Below, piece by piece: positions 10,810 to 20,507 of a stretch of 64,000 nucleotides of DNA. Both the position numbers and the translations under genes were made by a program. This stretch comes from Variovorax paradoxus (GTDB lineage: Bacteria; Pseudomonadota; Gammaproteobacteria; Burkholderiales; Burkholderiaceae_C). The stretch spans positions 620,001-684,000 of the forward strand of contig NZ_CP123990.1 in the NCBI RefSeq assembly GCF_029919115.1, given 5' to 3'. The number at the start of each line of letters is the position of its first letter. Positions within the stretch are counted from its first letter, which is position 1. A model generated the notes under the pieces. That model did no database searches. It worked only from the letters and a program-made list of their open reading frames with translations, and was not told the origin of the DNA.

Positions 10810-11634
10810 ATGATTCATCGTCTTCATAGGTCGCGTTTTTTCAGATTTGCAGCCGGCCTCGTTGCAGGCGCGGGCTTGCTCGTCGCCTGCAGCCAAATCC
10901 CGCAGGCACCGCGCAACGAGTCGGCCGCCTTGTCCGCAACTCCCAGCGCCGCCGCCGCTGCCGCACCCGCACAGCTTGGCACCCAGTGGGGCGAGGGCAT
11001 CGAATCGAAGACACGCACGGTCAATGCGAAGCGGCTGTCGGCGCAGCCTGACGAAGTGGCCTTGCTGGGCTACAACGAGGCCTCCACCGTGCGGCGCGAG
11101 GCCGGCAACAACCCCGAGCGCCGGCTCAACCTGCAATTGGCCCAGGGCGATGTCGAATGGTCGGTGCTCGACGAAAACGGCCGTCCCCTGCCGATGCAGC
11201 GCGCACGCCGCAGCAGCGACATGTTCCGGCTCGCGGGCATCGAAGGTGCGCGCTATACGCTGCGCTTTCGCAACCTGAGCGACCGAAGCTACGAAGTGAT
11301 CGCTACCGTCGACGGCCTCGACGTGCTGAACGGCAAGCCCGGCAGCCTGCGCAACGGCGGCTATGTGCTGGGCCCGCAGCAGGTGCTCGACATCGAGGGC
11401 TTCCGCAAGAGCCAGAGCGAGGTGGCGGCCTTCCGTTTCGCCGCCCCGGGCCGCGCCTATGCGGCAAACACCGAAGCGGGCGACGTACGCAACATCGGCG
11501 TGATCGGCGCTGCGCTGTTCGAGCTCGAGCAGCCGGAGGCACAACGCCGTCCGCGCCGCAATGCCGCGCCAGTGCAGCCTAGCGCTTTCCCGGCAGACGA
11601 GGCGTACGCGCCGCCGCCGCGCTACCGCAAGTAA
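10810..11634 (+). CDS. Predicted lipoprotein of unknown function, within his cluster
   Basis: I do not recognise the family. The 274-residue product starts with a basic N-terminus and a hydrophobic stretch ending in LLVACS (Cys27), a lipobox, so it is probably a lipoprotein. A low-complexity Ala/Pro linker follows, then a mixed alpha/beta region with no catalytic motif I can name. The C-terminus is Pro/Arg rich. An AGGAG-like site (about 10797) precedes the ATG. It sits between hisD and hisC with the same orientation and ends 4 nt before the next gene, so it is probably co-transcribed. Confidence 0.75.
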   Translation: MIHRLHRSRFFRFAAGLVAGAGLLVACSQIPQAPRNESAALSATPSAAAAAAPAQLGTQWGEGIESKTRTVNAKRLSAQPDEVALLGYNEASTVRREAGNNPERRLNLQLAQGDVEWSVLDENGRPLPMQRARRSSDMFRLAGIEGARYTLRFRNLSDRSYEVIATVDGLDVLNGKPGSLRNGGYVLGPQQVLDIEGFRKSQSEVAAFRFAAPGRAYAANTEAGDVRNIGVIGAALFELEQPEAQRRPRRNAAPVQPSAFPADEAYAPPPRYRK

Positions 11635-11638
11635 CGAC

Positions 11639-12010
11639 ATGAGCCGTGCCGCCGTCCTGCTGCTGCCGCGCCTTTCGGTGCTGTTGCTCGCACTGGCGGC
11701 CGCTGCTGGCGCGCAGGCCATGAGCATCCGCGAATTGCGCACGCTCGAAGCCAACGAGAAAGACGGCAAGGCCTACGCGAGCTATTACCTCGTCGGCGTG
11801 CTCGAAGGCCTGCGCGAAGGCGTGGAGGCGTCGCAGCGCAACGGGCAAAAGCCCATCTTCTGCGTTGAAGGCCGCCGCCTCGAGCCGTCGATGGCGCGCT
11901 CCCTCTATCAAACCGAGCTGACCCGCAACGCCGACAGCTATGAAGCCGACATGCCCGTGCAACTGGTGATGTCCGGCGCCCTCAAGAACAGCTACCGCTG
12001 CACCCGATGA
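11639..12010 (+). CDS. Small secreted protein, possibly Rap1a/Tai-like
   Basis: A predicted 123-residue protein. Residues 1-25 are a signal-peptide-like segment (LLLPRLSVLLLALAAAAGAQA). The mature part has two cysteines (in IFCVEG and the C-terminal YRC), which could form one periplasmic disulfide, and a YYLVGVLEGLREG helix. The pattern of a VxGVxxG helix, a mid Cys and a terminal Cys recalls the Rap1a/Tai immunity-protein fold, but I cannot confirm this. No toxin-like gene is nearby. The stop overlaps the hisC start (ATGA). Confidence 0.7.
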   Translation: MSRAAVLLLPRLSVLLLALAAAAGAQAMSIRELRTLEANEKDGKAYASYYLVGVLEGLREGVEASQRNGQKPIFCVEGRRLEPSMARSLYQTELTRNADSYEADMPVQLVMSGALKNSYRCTR

Positions 12011-13095
12011 CCACTTCGCCTACCGCCCGCCCGATCGACCGCATCCGCTCCGACGTGCAGTCCATGCATGCCTATGCGGTGCAGGACGCGCGCGGCTTCG
12101 TCAAGCTCGACGCCATGGAGAACCCGTTCGGCCTGACGCCTGCATTGCAGGCCGAGCTTGGCGCACGGCTCGGCGCCTTGGCGCTCAATCGCTACCCCGG
12201 CGAGCGGGGCGGCGACCTGCAGCGCGCGCTGGCCGCGCATGCGCACATGCCTGAAGGCTTTGCGCTGATGCTGGGTAACGGCTCCGACGAGTTGATTTCG
12301 CTTCTGGCCATTGCCTGCGATGTGCCGGGCGCCACGTTGCTTGCGCCCGTGCCCGGCTTCGTGATGTACGCCATGAGTGCCCAGTTGCAGGGCCTGCGCT
12401 TCGCCGGCGTGCCGCTCACGGCCGATTTCGAGCTCGACGAGGCGGCGATGCTCGCTGCCATCGCGCGCGAGAAGCCGGCCATCGTGTACCTGGCGTATCC
12501 GAACAACCCCACCGCCAACCTCTGGGACGATGCGGTCATCGAAAAGGTCGTCGAGGCCCAGGGCGCGCAGGGCGGCCTGGTGGTGATCGACGAGGCCTAC
12601 CAGCCGTTTGCCGCCAAGAGCTATATCGACCGCATTGCGCGGCATGGCCATGTGCTGCTGATGCGCACGCTCAGCAAGTTCGGCTTGGCGGGCATCCGCC
12701 TCGGCTACCTCATGGGGCCGGCCGAGCTGATCGCGCAGATCGACAAGGTGCGCCCGCCCTACAACATCAGCGTGCTCAACTGCGAATGCGCGCTGTTCGC
12801 GCTCGAGCATGCCGAAGTGTTCGAGGCCCAGGCCCGGCAAATTCGCGAGGAACGCCACCGCCTCATGATGGGGCTCGGCCGGCTCGCGGGCGTGAAGACG
12901 TGGCCGAGCGACGCCAACATGATCCTCGTGCGGGTGCCCGATGCCGCCAAGACCTTCGAGGGCATGAAGGCCCGCGGGATTCTGGTGAAGAACGTTTCTA
13001 AAATGCACGAACTGCTCGCAAATTGCCTGCGCCTCACCGTCGGAACGTCCGACGAGAATGCGCGGATGCTCGCGGCACTCGAAGCCTCACTATGA
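12007..13095 (+). CDS. hisC: Histidinol-phosphate aminotransferase HisC
   Basis: A PLP-dependent fold-type I aminotransferase that converts imidazole-acetol phosphate to histidinol phosphate. 362 residues. The cofactor region NPTANLW, the Asp-bearing [10 protein letters not shown] and the PLP lysine in [16 protein letters not shown] are all visible. It overlaps the upstream secreted-protein gene by 4 nt and the hisB start by 4 nt. Confidence 0.97.
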   Translation: MTTSPTARPIDRIRSDVQSMHAYAVQDARGFVKLDAMENPFGLTPALQAELGARLGALALNRYPGERGGDLQRALAAHAHMPEGFALMLGNGSDELISLLAIACDVPGATLLAPVPGFVMYAMSAQLQGLRFAGVPLTADFELDEAAMLAAIAREKPAIVYLAYPNNPTANLWDDAVIEKVVEAQGAQGGLVVIDEAYQPFAAKSYIDRIARHGHVLLMRTLSKFGLAGIRLGYLMGPAELIAQIDKVRPPYNISVLNCECALFALEHAEVFEAQARQIREERHRLMMGLGRLAGVKTWPSDANMILVRVPDAAKTFEGMKARGILVKNVSKMHELLANCLRLTVGTSDENARMLAALEASL

Positions 13096-13715
13096 CCACC
13101 CCCCAAACAGCCGACACGGGCACCGCCGCGCGCACCGCATCGGTCACCCGCAACACCGCCGAAACCAAGATCACCGTCAGCGTCAACCTCGACGGCACCG
13201 GCAAGGCCAAGCTCTCCACCGGCATCGGCTTTTTCGACCACATGCTCGACCAGATCGCCCGCCACGGCTTGATCGACCTCGACATCGACTGCCAGGGCGA
13301 CCTGCACATCGACGGCCACCACACGGTGGAAGACGTGGGCATTACCCTCGGCCAGGCGGTTGCCAAGGCCGTGGGCGACAAGAAGGGCATTCGCCGCTAC
13401 GGGCATGCCTATGTGCCGCTGGACGAAGCGCTGAGCCGCGTGGTCATCGACTTTTCGGGCCGCCCTGGGCTGGTGATGCACGTGCCGTTCACCAGCGGCA
13501 TGATCGGCACCTTCGACAGCCAGCTCACCTACGAGTTCTTTCAGGGCTTCGTCAACCACGCCTTCGTTACGCTGCACATCGACAACCTGAAGGGCGTGAA
13601 CGCGCATCACCAGTGCGAGACGGTGTTCAAGGCCTTTGCGCGCGCAATGCGCGGCGCGCTCGAGCTCGATCCGCGTTCCGTGGGCGTCATTCCCTCGACC
13701 AAGGGTTCGCTCTGA
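13092..13715 (+). CDS. hisB: Imidazoleglycerol-phosphate dehydratase HisB
   Basis: A monofunctional 207-residue dehydratase without the HisB-N phosphatase domain of enterobacteria. The metal-binding histidine clusters are visible: [24 protein letters not shown] and [13 protein letters not shown]. The ATG at 13092 overlaps the hisC stop. An in-frame earlier start at 13023 would lie deep inside hisC and is rejected. Confidence 0.97.
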   Translation: MTTPQTADTGTAARTASVTRNTAETKITVSVNLDGTGKAKLSTGIGFFDHMLDQIARHGLIDLDIDCQGDLHIDGHHTVEDVGITLGQAVAKAVGDKKGIRRYGHAYVPLDEALSRVVIDFSGRPGLVMHVPFTSGMIGTFDSQLTYEFFQGFVNHAFVTLHIDNLKGVNAHHQCETVFKAFARAMRGALELDPRSVGVIPSTKGSL

Positions 13716-13734
13716 AATCTTCCAGCGAACAGCT

Positions 13735-14391
13735 ATGAAATCTGTAGCAAATACCGTCGCGGTCGTCGACTACGGCATGGGCAACCTGCATTCGGTGTCG
13801 CAGGCCGTGCGGCATGCGGCCGACCAGGTGGGCGTCGAGGTTTTCGTCACTTCCGATCCCGAGGTGGTGCGCAGGGCCACCCGCGTGGTGCTGCCGGGGC
13901 AGGGCGCCATGCCCGACTGCATGCGCGAACTGCGCGATTCCGGGCTGCAGGAATCGGTGCTCGAGGCCGCGGCGAACAAGCCGCTCTTCGGCGTATGCGT
14001 GGGCATGCAAATGATGCTGTCGCGCAGCGACGAAGGGCCGACAGATGGCCTGGGCCTGATTCCCGGCGAGGTCGTCAAGTTCGACCTTGCCGGCCGCCTG
14101 CAGCCCGACGGCAGCCGCTTCAAAGTGCCTCAGATGGGCTGGAACCAGGTGCGCCAGGCCCAGCCGCACGCCGTGTGGGCGGGCATTCCCGACCAGAGCT
14201 ACTTCTATTTCGTGCACAGCTTCTACGCGCGGCCAGCGGACGCCCGGCACAGCGTGGGCGAGGCAGATTACGGGGCATGCTTTACCGCAGCCATCGCACG
14301 CGATAACATTTTTGCCACCCAGTTCCACCCGGAGAAGAGTGCGGACCACGGGTTGCAGCTGTACCGAAATTTCCTCCACTGGAATCCCTGA
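13735..14391 (+). CDS. hisH: Imidazole glycerol phosphate synthase glutaminase subunit HisH
   Basis: A class I glutamine amidotransferase, 218 residues, that delivers ammonia to HisF. The nucleophile is in GVCVGMQ (Cys88), and the His/Glu pair is in QFHPEKS (His198, Glu200). The start at 13735 begins the typical [18 protein letters not shown] domain; an in-frame upstream start (13636) would overlap hisB. The synthase partner hisF is not adjacent but lies at 19691. Confidence 0.96.
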   Translation: MKSVANTVAVVDYGMGNLHSVSQAVRHAADQVGVEVFVTSDPEVVRRATRVVLPGQGAMPDCMRELRDSGLQESVLEAAANKPLFGVCVGMQMMLSRSDEGPTDGLGLIPGEVVKFDLAGRLQPDGSRFKVPQMGWNQVRQAQPHAVWAGIPDQSYFYFVHSFYARPADARHSVGEADYGACFTAAIARDNIFATQFHPEKSADHGLQLYRNFLHWNP

Positions 14392-14454
14392 CCTTATATT
14401 TCCGACCGGGCCGAACCTTCCTCAGCCCGGATTCCGCACACTCGCGTCACTTCC

Positions 14455-15198
14455 ATGCTCCTCATTCCCGCCATTGATCTCAAAGACGGCCACTGCGTTC
14501 GCCTCAAACAGGGCGACATGGACCAGTCCACCATCTTCAGCGAAGACCCCGCCGCCATGGCGCGCAAGTGGGTCGAGGCGGGCGCGCGGCGGCTGCATTT
14601 GGTCGATTTGAATGGTGCCTTCGCTGGAAAGCCGCAGAACCATGCGGCGATCAAGGCAATCTTGCGCGAGGTGGGCGACGACATCCCGGTGCAGTTGGGC
14701 GGCGGCATCCGCGACCTGGACACCATCGAGCGCTACATCGACGACGGCCTGCGCTACGTGATCATCGGCACCGCCGCGGTCAAGAACCCCGGCTTTCTCA
14801 AGGACGCCTGCGTCGCCTTCGGCGGCCACATCATCGTGGGGCTCGACGCCAAGGACGGCAAGGTTGCCACCGACGGCTGGAGCAAGCTCACGGGCCACGA
14901 GGTGGCCGACCTGGGCAAGAAGTTCGAGGACTACGGCGTCGAATCGATCATCTACACCGACATCGGCCGCGACGGCATGCTTTCGGGCATCAACATCGAT
15001 GCCACCGTCAAGCTGGCTCAGGCGCTGACCATTCCGGTGATTGCCTCGGGCGGCTTGTCGAACATGGCCGACATCGACCAGCTTTGCGCGGTCGAGTCCG
15101 AAGGCGTCGAAGGCGTGATCTGCGGCCGCGCCATTTATTCGGGCGACCTCGATTTCGCCGCCGCGCAAGCCCGCGCGGACGAACTCGCGGGCGTCTGA
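14455..15198 (+). CDS. hisA: Phosphoribosylformimino-5-aminoimidazole carboxamide ribotide isomerase HisA
   Basis: A 247-residue (beta/alpha)8-barrel isomerase of histidine synthesis. Conserved phosphate-binding and catalytic segments are visible: [14 protein letters not shown] with the N-terminal Asp, [21 protein letters not shown] and IASGGLSN. In many relatives hisF follows directly; here four other genes intervene (15219-19670). Confidence 0.97.
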
Positions 15199-15218
15199 GG
15201 CCTCCTGCGTAGCGCGGC

Positions 15219-16397
15219 GTGCTCTCCGCGCTCGCCATTGCCAACTACCGGTCGCTGCGCCAGCTGACGGTGCCGCTCGGCCGGCTCACCGTGGTCACGG
15301 GGCCCAACGGCAGCGGCAAATCCAGCGTGTACCGTGCGATGCGGCTTTTGGCCGACATTGCCAACGGCGGCGTCATCCGCTCGCTGGTGCGCGAAGGCGG
15401 GCTTTCTTCCACACTTTGGGCAGGGCCTGAGCGCTTTTCAGCCGCCATGCTGCGCGGCGATGTCCCGGTGCAGGGCACCGTGCGCAGCGAGCCGGTGAAC
15501 CTGCGGCTCGGGTTCTCGGGCGTTGAAGCGAGCGACTTTGGCTACGCCATCGACATCGGCCTGCCACCGCCCGTTCCGCCCACGGCTTTTTCACGCGATC
15601 CCGAAATCAAGCGCGAGGCCATCTGGAGCGGCCCGGTGCTGCGGCCCGCCACGCAACTGGTCGACCGCAAGGGCGCATCGCTGCGGCTGCGCGGCGAGCG
15701 CAGCGGAAGCTGGGACGCGGTGGGCCGGCCCATCGCCCAGTTCGCCAGCATGATGACCGAGTACGCCGATCCGCATGCCGCACCCGAGATGCTCACGCTG
15801 CGCGAGCAGATGCGGTCCTGGCGCTTCTACGACCACTTCCGCTCCGACGCCGATGCGCCCTCGCGCCAGCTGCAGATCGGCACCTACACACCGGTGCTCG
15901 CCAACGACGGCGCCGACCTGGCCGCCGCGCTGCAGACCATCCGCGAGATTGGCGACAGCGATGCACTCGACCGTGCCGTGGACGACGCGTTCCCCGGCGC
16001 CCGCATCCAGGTGCGGGTGAACGAAGAGCGCTTCGAAACGCTGATGCACCAGCACGGCCTGCTGCGGCCGTTGACGGCGGCGGAGCTCTCGGACGGCACC
16101 CTGCGCTACCTGCTCTGGATTGCCGCGCTGCTGACGCCCCGGCCACCGGCGCTGTTGGTGCTCAATGAGCCCGAGACCAGCCTGCATCCCGACCTGTTGC
16201 CCGCGCTCGGGCGGCTGATCGCGCAGGCCGCGCGCGAGTCGCAGATCATCGTCGTGTCGCATGCCCCGCGGCTGATCGCCGCGCTCGAAGACAGCGAAGA
16301 CCTGCAATCGGTGGTGCTCGAAAAGCGCTTCGGCGAAACCCGCATCGCCAATCTCGACATGAGCGGGATCCCGCATTGGGCGTGGCCTGCGCGGTGA
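15219..16397 (+). CDS. AAA-family ATPase (AAA_21/OLD-like ATP-binding, no TOPRIM)
   Basis: A predicted 392-residue P-loop ATPase with GTG start. The N-terminus is RecF/SMC/OLD-like (IANYRSLRQLTVPLGRLTVVTGPNGSGKSS) with Walker A near residues 27-34. The C-terminal half has an ABC-like signature (LSDGTLRYLLWIAAL), Walker B (ALLVLNEPETSLHPDL) and the switch histidine VVSHAPRL. There is no C-terminal TOPRIM nuclease, and no obvious partner gene is nearby. Such stand-alone ATPases are widespread and mostly uncharacterised; some act in defence, but context gives no support here. It follows hisA by 20 nt. Confidence 0.85.
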   Translation: MLSALAIANYRSLRQLTVPLGRLTVVTGPNGSGKSSVYRAMRLLADIANGGVIRSLVREGGLSSTLWAGPERFSAAMLRGDVPVQGTVRSEPVNLRLGFSGVEASDFGYAIDIGLPPPVPPTAFSRDPEIKREAIWSGPVLRPATQLVDRKGASLRLRGERSGSWDAVGRPIAQFASMMTEYADPHAAPEMLTLREQMRSWRFYDHFRSDADAPSRQLQIGTYTPVLANDGADLAAALQTIREIGDSDALDRAVDDAFPGARIQVRVNEERFETLMHQHGLLRPLTAAELSDGTLRYLLWIAALLTPRPPALLVLNEPETSLHPDLLPALGRLIAQAARESQIIVVSHAPRLIAALEDSEDLQSVVLEKRFGETRIANLDMSGIPHWAWPAR

Positions 16398-16409
16398 GCG
16401 CGGGCCTGG

Positions 16410-17327
16410 CTATTCCGCCTTCACCGCCATCGTCTGGATGATCGCCTCCAGCTGCGCGCTCATCGGCAGGTTGATGCTTTCTCCCGTGGGCAGCTTGCGC
16501 AGGAACCAGCGCTTGTACTGGCGCTCGATCTCGCCGTCCTGCGCCAGCACCTGGAAGGCGTCGTTGATCACCTTGCCCAGCTGTGCATCGCCCTTGCGGT
16601 ACATGATGCCGTAGGGGTCGTAGGAGAGGTAGTCGCCCACCACCTCGTAGTCGGCCTTGGCGGCGTCCCGGGCAATCAGTCCGTAGAGCAGAACGTCGTC
16701 GGTGGCGAAGGCGTCGGCCTGGCCGCTCTTCACAAGCCCGAACGAATCGGCATGGTCGCGCGCCACCTGCAGGTCGATGCCGAGCTTGAACTTCTGCGAA
16801 AGCTCGCGCAGCGTCTTTTCATTGGTGGTGCCGGCGGTCACAGCCACCCGTTTGCCGGCCAGGTCGCGAAACGACTTGATCGGCGAGCCCTTCTTCACCA
16901 GCACCTTGGTGCCCGAGACGAAAATCGTGGGCGAAAAGCTCACGCGCTTCTGGCGCTCGAGGTTGTTGGTGGTCGAGCCGCATTCGAGGTCGACCGTGCC
17001 GCGTTCGACCGCTTCGATGCGGGAATCGGAAGTCACCGGCACCCACTTGACCACGAGGCTCCTGTTCACCGCCTCCTCAATGGCCGTAACCAACTCTCGG
17101 CAGAGCTCGATTGAATAGCCGACCGGTTCCTGGCGTGCATTGAGAAACGAAAACGGCACCGAAGACTCGCGGTAGCCAATGGTGATGGCGCCGCTCCCGC
17201 GTGCTTTGGCGAGGGTGCCGGTCAGCATCGCAGGAGCTTCTTGCGCCCGCGCGGCGGCCGCCGTGGCAAGGGCAACAACCGCCAGCAGGCCGGCAATGAA
17301 AACCGGCAGCATGGCCTTGGGCTTCAT
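16410..17327 (-). CDS. Amino-acid ABC-type solute-binding protein (GltI-like)
   Basis: A predicted 305-residue periplasmic binding protein (family 3, PBP2). A signal peptide ends near ARAQ (about residue 29). The family start ITIGYRESSVPFSFLN, the DLECGSTTNN region and VAVTAGTTNEKTL are visible. The profile is closest to glutamate/aspartate binding proteins. No ABC permease or ATPase accompanies it. It lies 8 nt downstream of a dicarboxylate/amino-acid symporter gene in the same direction. I chose the start at 17327; the open frame extends much further upstream, antiparallel over the symporter gene, but that part is a shadow. Confidence 0.9.
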   Translation of the reverse strand: MKPKAMLPVFIAGLLAVVALATAAAARAQEAPAMLTGTLAKARGSGAITIGYRESSVPFSFLNARQEPVGYSIELCRELVTAIEEAVNRSLVVKWVPVTSDSRIEAVERGTVDLECGSTTNNLERQKRVSFSPTIFVSGTKVLVKKGSPIKSFRDLAGKRVAVTAGTTNEKTLRELSQKFKLGIDLQVARDHADSFGLVKSGQADAFATDDVLLYGLIARDAAKADYEVVGDYLSYDPYGIMYRKGDAQLGKVINDAFQVLAQDGEIERQYKRWFLRKLPTGESINLPMSAQLEAIIQTMAVKAE

Positions 17328-17335
17328 GGCGGGCC

Positions 17336-18643
17336 TCACGCGTGAGCGGGGTGGGCAAGGGTAGCGGCGGCTTCCTCGTCCAGGGTCTTGGCATTGGCTG
17401 CTGCGTCGCTTTCCGAGAGCAGCTCGCCCTCCCACTTGGCAACCACGGCGGTGGCGATGGAGTTGCCCACCGCGTTGGTAGCCGAGCGCCCCATGTCCAG
17501 GAAAGTGTCCACGCCCAAGATCAGCAGCAGGCCGGCTTCCGGAATGTCGAAGTGGTTGAGCGTGGCCGCAATGACCACCAGCGAGGCGCGCGGTACGCCG
17601 GCCATGCCCTTGGAAGTGAGCATCAGGATCAGCAGCATGGTGATCTGCGTGCTGAGCGGCATGTGAATGTTGTAGGCCTGTGCAATGAAGAGCACCGCAA
17701 AGGTGCAATACATCATCGAACCGTCGAGGTTGAACGAATAGCCCATGGGCATCACGAAGCTCGAGATCTTGCGTTTCACGCCGAAACGGTCGAGCGCCTG
17801 CAGGATCTTGGGGTAGGCCGCCTCCGAACTGGCAGTGGCAAACGAGAGCAGAAAGGCTTCCTTGATGAGGACCATCAGCTTGAACACGCGCGGGCCGAGG
17901 AACGTGAGGCCCGCGAGGATCAGCACGCCCCACAGCACGAAAAGGCCCAGGTAGAAGTCGCCCATGAAGACCGCAAACTTGAGCAGGATGCCCAGGCCGT
18001 TCGTTGCAACGGTGGCGGCCATGGCAGCCATGACCGCAAGGGGTGCCAGCTTCATCACATAACCCGTGATCTTGAGCATGGCATGCGAAAGCTCGTCGAT
18101 GGCGGCCACCAGCGTCTTGGCCTTGTCTCCGAGCGACGCCAGCGCAACGCCGAAGAACATCGAGAACACCACGATCTGCAGGATCTCGTTGTTGGCCATG
18201 GCCTCGGCAAAAGACTTGGGCACCATGTGGCTCACGAAATCCTTGAGCGTGAACTTGGCGGTGGCCAGGTTGGCCGAAGCGCCGATGTCCGGCAACGGCA
18301 GGCCGAGGTTCTCGCCCGGCTTCAGAACGTTGGCCATCACGAGCCCGATCACCAGCGAGATCAGCGAGGCGGTGAAGAACCAGCCGAGCGACTTGCCGAA
18401 CACGCGGCCCACCGACTTGGCGTCGCCCATGTGCGCAATGCCCACCACCAGCGTGGAGAACACGAGCGGGCCGATCAGCATCTTGATGAGGCGCAGAAAT
18501 ACGTCCGACACGATCGACACGTAGCCTGCAATCTGCGCTGCGGCTTTCTTGTCCGGGAAGCTCGTGAAGATCATGTAGCCGACAAAAATGCCGAGCACCA
18601 TGGCAACCAGGATCCAGATGGCGGACGGCAGTTTTTTCTTCAT
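17336..18643 (-). CDS. Dicarboxylate/amino acid:cation symporter (DAACS family)
   Basis: A 435-residue membrane protein of the DctA/GltP/GltT family, which imports C4-dicarboxylates or glutamate/aspartate with H+ or Na+. Hallmarks are the re-entrant loop ATASSEAAYPK (a variant of the serine-rich motif), GYSFNLDGSMMY, TSKGMAGVPRASLVV and the substrate-site DMGRSATNAVGNS. The start at 18643 gives the usual KKKLPSAIW N-terminus. The substrate (malate/succinate or glutamate) is unresolved. It is first in a leftward pair with the binding-protein gene. Confidence 0.93.
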   Translation of the reverse strand: MKKKLPSAIWILVAMVLGIFVGYMIFTSFPDKKAAAQIAGYVSIVSDVFLRLIKMLIGPLVFSTLVVGIAHMGDAKSVGRVFGKSLGWFFTASLISLVIGLVMANVLKPGENLGLPLPDIGASANLATAKFTLKDFVSHMVPKSFAEAMANNEILQIVVFSMFFGVALASLGDKAKTLVAAIDELSHAMLKITGYVMKLAPLAVMAAMAATVATNGLGILLKFAVFMGDFYLGLFVLWGVLILAGLTFLGPRVFKLMVLIKEAFLLSFATASSEAAYPKILQALDRFGVKRKISSFVMPMGYSFNLDGSMMYCTFAVLFIAQAYNIHMPLSTQITMLLILMLTSKGMAGVPRASLVVIAATLNHFDIPEAGLLLILGVDTFLDMGRSATNAVGNSIATAVVAKWEGELLSESDAAANAKTLDEEAAATLAHPAHA

Positions 18644-18833
18644 GCGTTTCTCTATGGTTATGTATGGTTTTGGAGGTGCGCGCGGACCTGCCGGCGTCTG
18701 TGCTGTGTGCGGCCGGCAAAAGGGTATCCAAGAAGACCCCTTGCGTGCAACCAGCACCACCACTGCCCTGATGAGGTCTTAAGTGTCCAGTGCCGGTTTC
18801 GTGGGCGGGAATTTCGCTGCCTACAATTCCGGC

Positions 18834-19670
18834 ATGGACATCAATCCGATCGAGTTTCGCGGCCAGCCGGCGCTTCGCGCCGCCGGCGCCGACGGCAGTG
18901 CTTTCACCGTGTCCCTGCACGGGGCGCAGCTGCTTTCCTGGACCACGGCGGATAGCGCCGAACGGCTCTACCTGAGCCCGCGCGCCGTGTTCGACGGAGC
19001 GGCCGCAATCCGCGGCGGGGTACCCATTTGCTGCCCTCAATTCAACCAGCGCGGCATGTTGCCCAAGCATGGCTTCATGCGAAATCTGCCTTGGGAAAAC
19101 CGTGGCGTCGACGCTGCATCGGGCGAACTGACCTTGCGGCTGCGCGACAGCGAGGCCACCCGCAAGCTCTGGCCGCACGCTTTCGAGGCACGCCTGCAGA
19201 TCAGCATGGCCCCGGGCAAGCTGCGCACCGCTCTCACGCTGCTCAATGTCGATCATGCGCCATTCAGCTTTGCAGCGGCGTTACATACCTATTTGCGTGT
19301 CGGCAATATTGCAGACGTGCGGCTGGAGGGGCTGCAGGGCGCCAACCGCTGGGATTCGCTGCGCGACGACCGCCACGTGGAAACGGCGCCCGCACTGCGC
19401 TTCGAGGCCGAGTTCGACAGCGTCTACGCCGCTCCCGCCAAACCGCTGCACCTGGTGCAGCCGGACGGCACTCTCGAGATTACGCAAAGCGCGAGCTGCA
19501 GCGAAACCGTGGTCTGGAACCCGGGCGCGGTGCTTGGTGCGAAACTCGCCGACATGCCCGAAGACGGCTACCGGCACATGCTGTGCGTGGAAGCCGCACG
19601 CATCGACGAGCAGGTGCTGCTCTTGCCGGGCGCCCAATGGCAGGGCTGGCAGCAGCTTCGCGTACTCTGA
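18834..19670 (+). CDS. D-hexose-6-phosphate mutarotase-like protein (aldose 1-epimerase family)
   Basis: A predicted 278-residue galactose-mutarotase-fold protein resembling YeaD. Family signs are [35 protein letters not shown] (catalytic His region), [10 protein letters not shown] and the acidic ETVVWNPG segment. It would interconvert alpha and beta hexose 6-phosphate anomers. An upstream in-frame start at 18783 adds 17 atypical residues; the ATG at 18834 is preferred. The 190-nt space to the divergent symporter gene should hold both promoters. hisF follows 20 nt later. Confidence 0.88.
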   Translation: MDINPIEFRGQPALRAAGADGSAFTVSLHGAQLLSWTTADSAERLYLSPRAVFDGAAAIRGGVPICCPQFNQRGMLPKHGFMRNLPWENRGVDAASGELTLRLRDSEATRKLWPHAFEARLQISMAPGKLRTALTLLNVDHAPFSFAAALHTYLRVGNIADVRLEGLQGANRWDSLRDDRHVETAPALRFEAEFDSVYAAPAKPLHLVQPDGTLEITQSASCSETVVWNPGAVLGAKLADMPEDGYRHMLCVEAARIDEQVLLLPGAQWQGWQQLRVL

Positions 19671-19690
19671 TTTTTCCTTTACGACCGACC

Positions 19691-20470
19691 ATGCTCGCAA
19701 AACGCATCATTCCCTGTCTCGACGTTACCGGCGGCCGCGTGGTCAAGGGTGTCAACTTTCTCGAACTGCGCGATGCCGGCGATCCGGTCGAGATTGCAGC
19801 GCGCTACAACGCGCAGGGCGCCGACGAGCTCACCTTTCTCGACATCACCGCCACCAGCGATGGCCGCGACCTCATCCTGCCGATCATCGAGGCGGTCGCC
19901 TCGCAGGTCTTCATTCCGTTGACCGTAGGAGGCGGCGTGCGCACCGTGGCCGATGTGCGCCGGCTGCTCAACGCGGGCGCCGACAAGACCAGCTTCAATT
20001 CGGCCGCCATTGCCGATCCGCAGGTCATCAACGACGCGTCTCAGAAATACGGCTCGCAGTGCATCGTGGTGGCCATCGATGCCAAGCGCCGCAGTGCGGA
20101 AGAAGCCGTTACCCGCGGCGCAGGCTGGGACGTGTACAGCCATGGCGGCCGCAAGAACACCGGCCTGGACGCCGTCGAGTGGGCCACCGAGATGGTGCGC
20201 CGGGGCGCCGGCGAAATCCTGCTCACGAGCATGGACCGCGACGGAACCAAGAGCGGGTTCGACCTCGAACTCACCCGCGCGGTGAGCGACGCCGTGAATG
20301 TGCCGGTCATTGCGTCGGGCGGGGTCGGCAACCTCGACGACCTGGCCGATGGCATCCAGACCGGCGGCGCCGACGCGGTGCTGGCTGCCAGCATCTTTCA
20401 CTACGGCGAGCACACCGTGGGCGAAGCTAAAGCCCGCATGGCCGCGCGGGGCATTCCCGTGCGGACGTGA
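19691..20470 (+). CDS. hisF: Imidazole glycerol phosphate synthase cyclase subunit HisF
   Basis: A (beta/alpha)8-barrel cyclase, 259 residues. It uses ammonia from HisH to form imidazole glycerol phosphate and AICAR. The catalytic aspartates lie in [18 protein letters not shown] (Asp11) and [33 protein letters not shown] completes the phosphate site. It restarts the his genes after a 4.5-kb interruption. Confidence 0.97.
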   Translation: MLAKRIIPCLDVTGGRVVKGVNFLELRDAGDPVEIAARYNAQGADELTFLDITATSDGRDLILPIIEAVASQVFIPLTVGGGVRTVADVRRLLNAGADKTSFNSAAIADPQVINDASQKYGSQCIVVAIDAKRRSAEEAVTRGAGWDVYSHGGRKNTGLDAVEWATEMVRRGAGEILLTSMDRDGTKSGFDLELTRAVSDAVNVPVIASGGVGNLDDLADGIQTGGADAVLAASIFHYGEHTVGEAKARMAARGIPVRT

Positions 20471-20507
20471 TCCGCTTCAGGCCGCTCGGGGTGGGACAAT
20501 ACCTTCC

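Noticed and set aside
17342..18955. A 537-codon plus-strand frame opposite the symporter gene
   Set aside because: Its His/Arg/Gln-rich, repetitive translation is the usual shadow of a membrane-protein gene on the other strand.
16410..19256. A 948-codon open frame on the minus strand
   Set aside because: Only the last 305 codons form a protein (the GltI-like binding protein). The rest is read antiparallel or out of frame over the symporter and mutarotase genes and has no family resemblance; it is open because of high GC.
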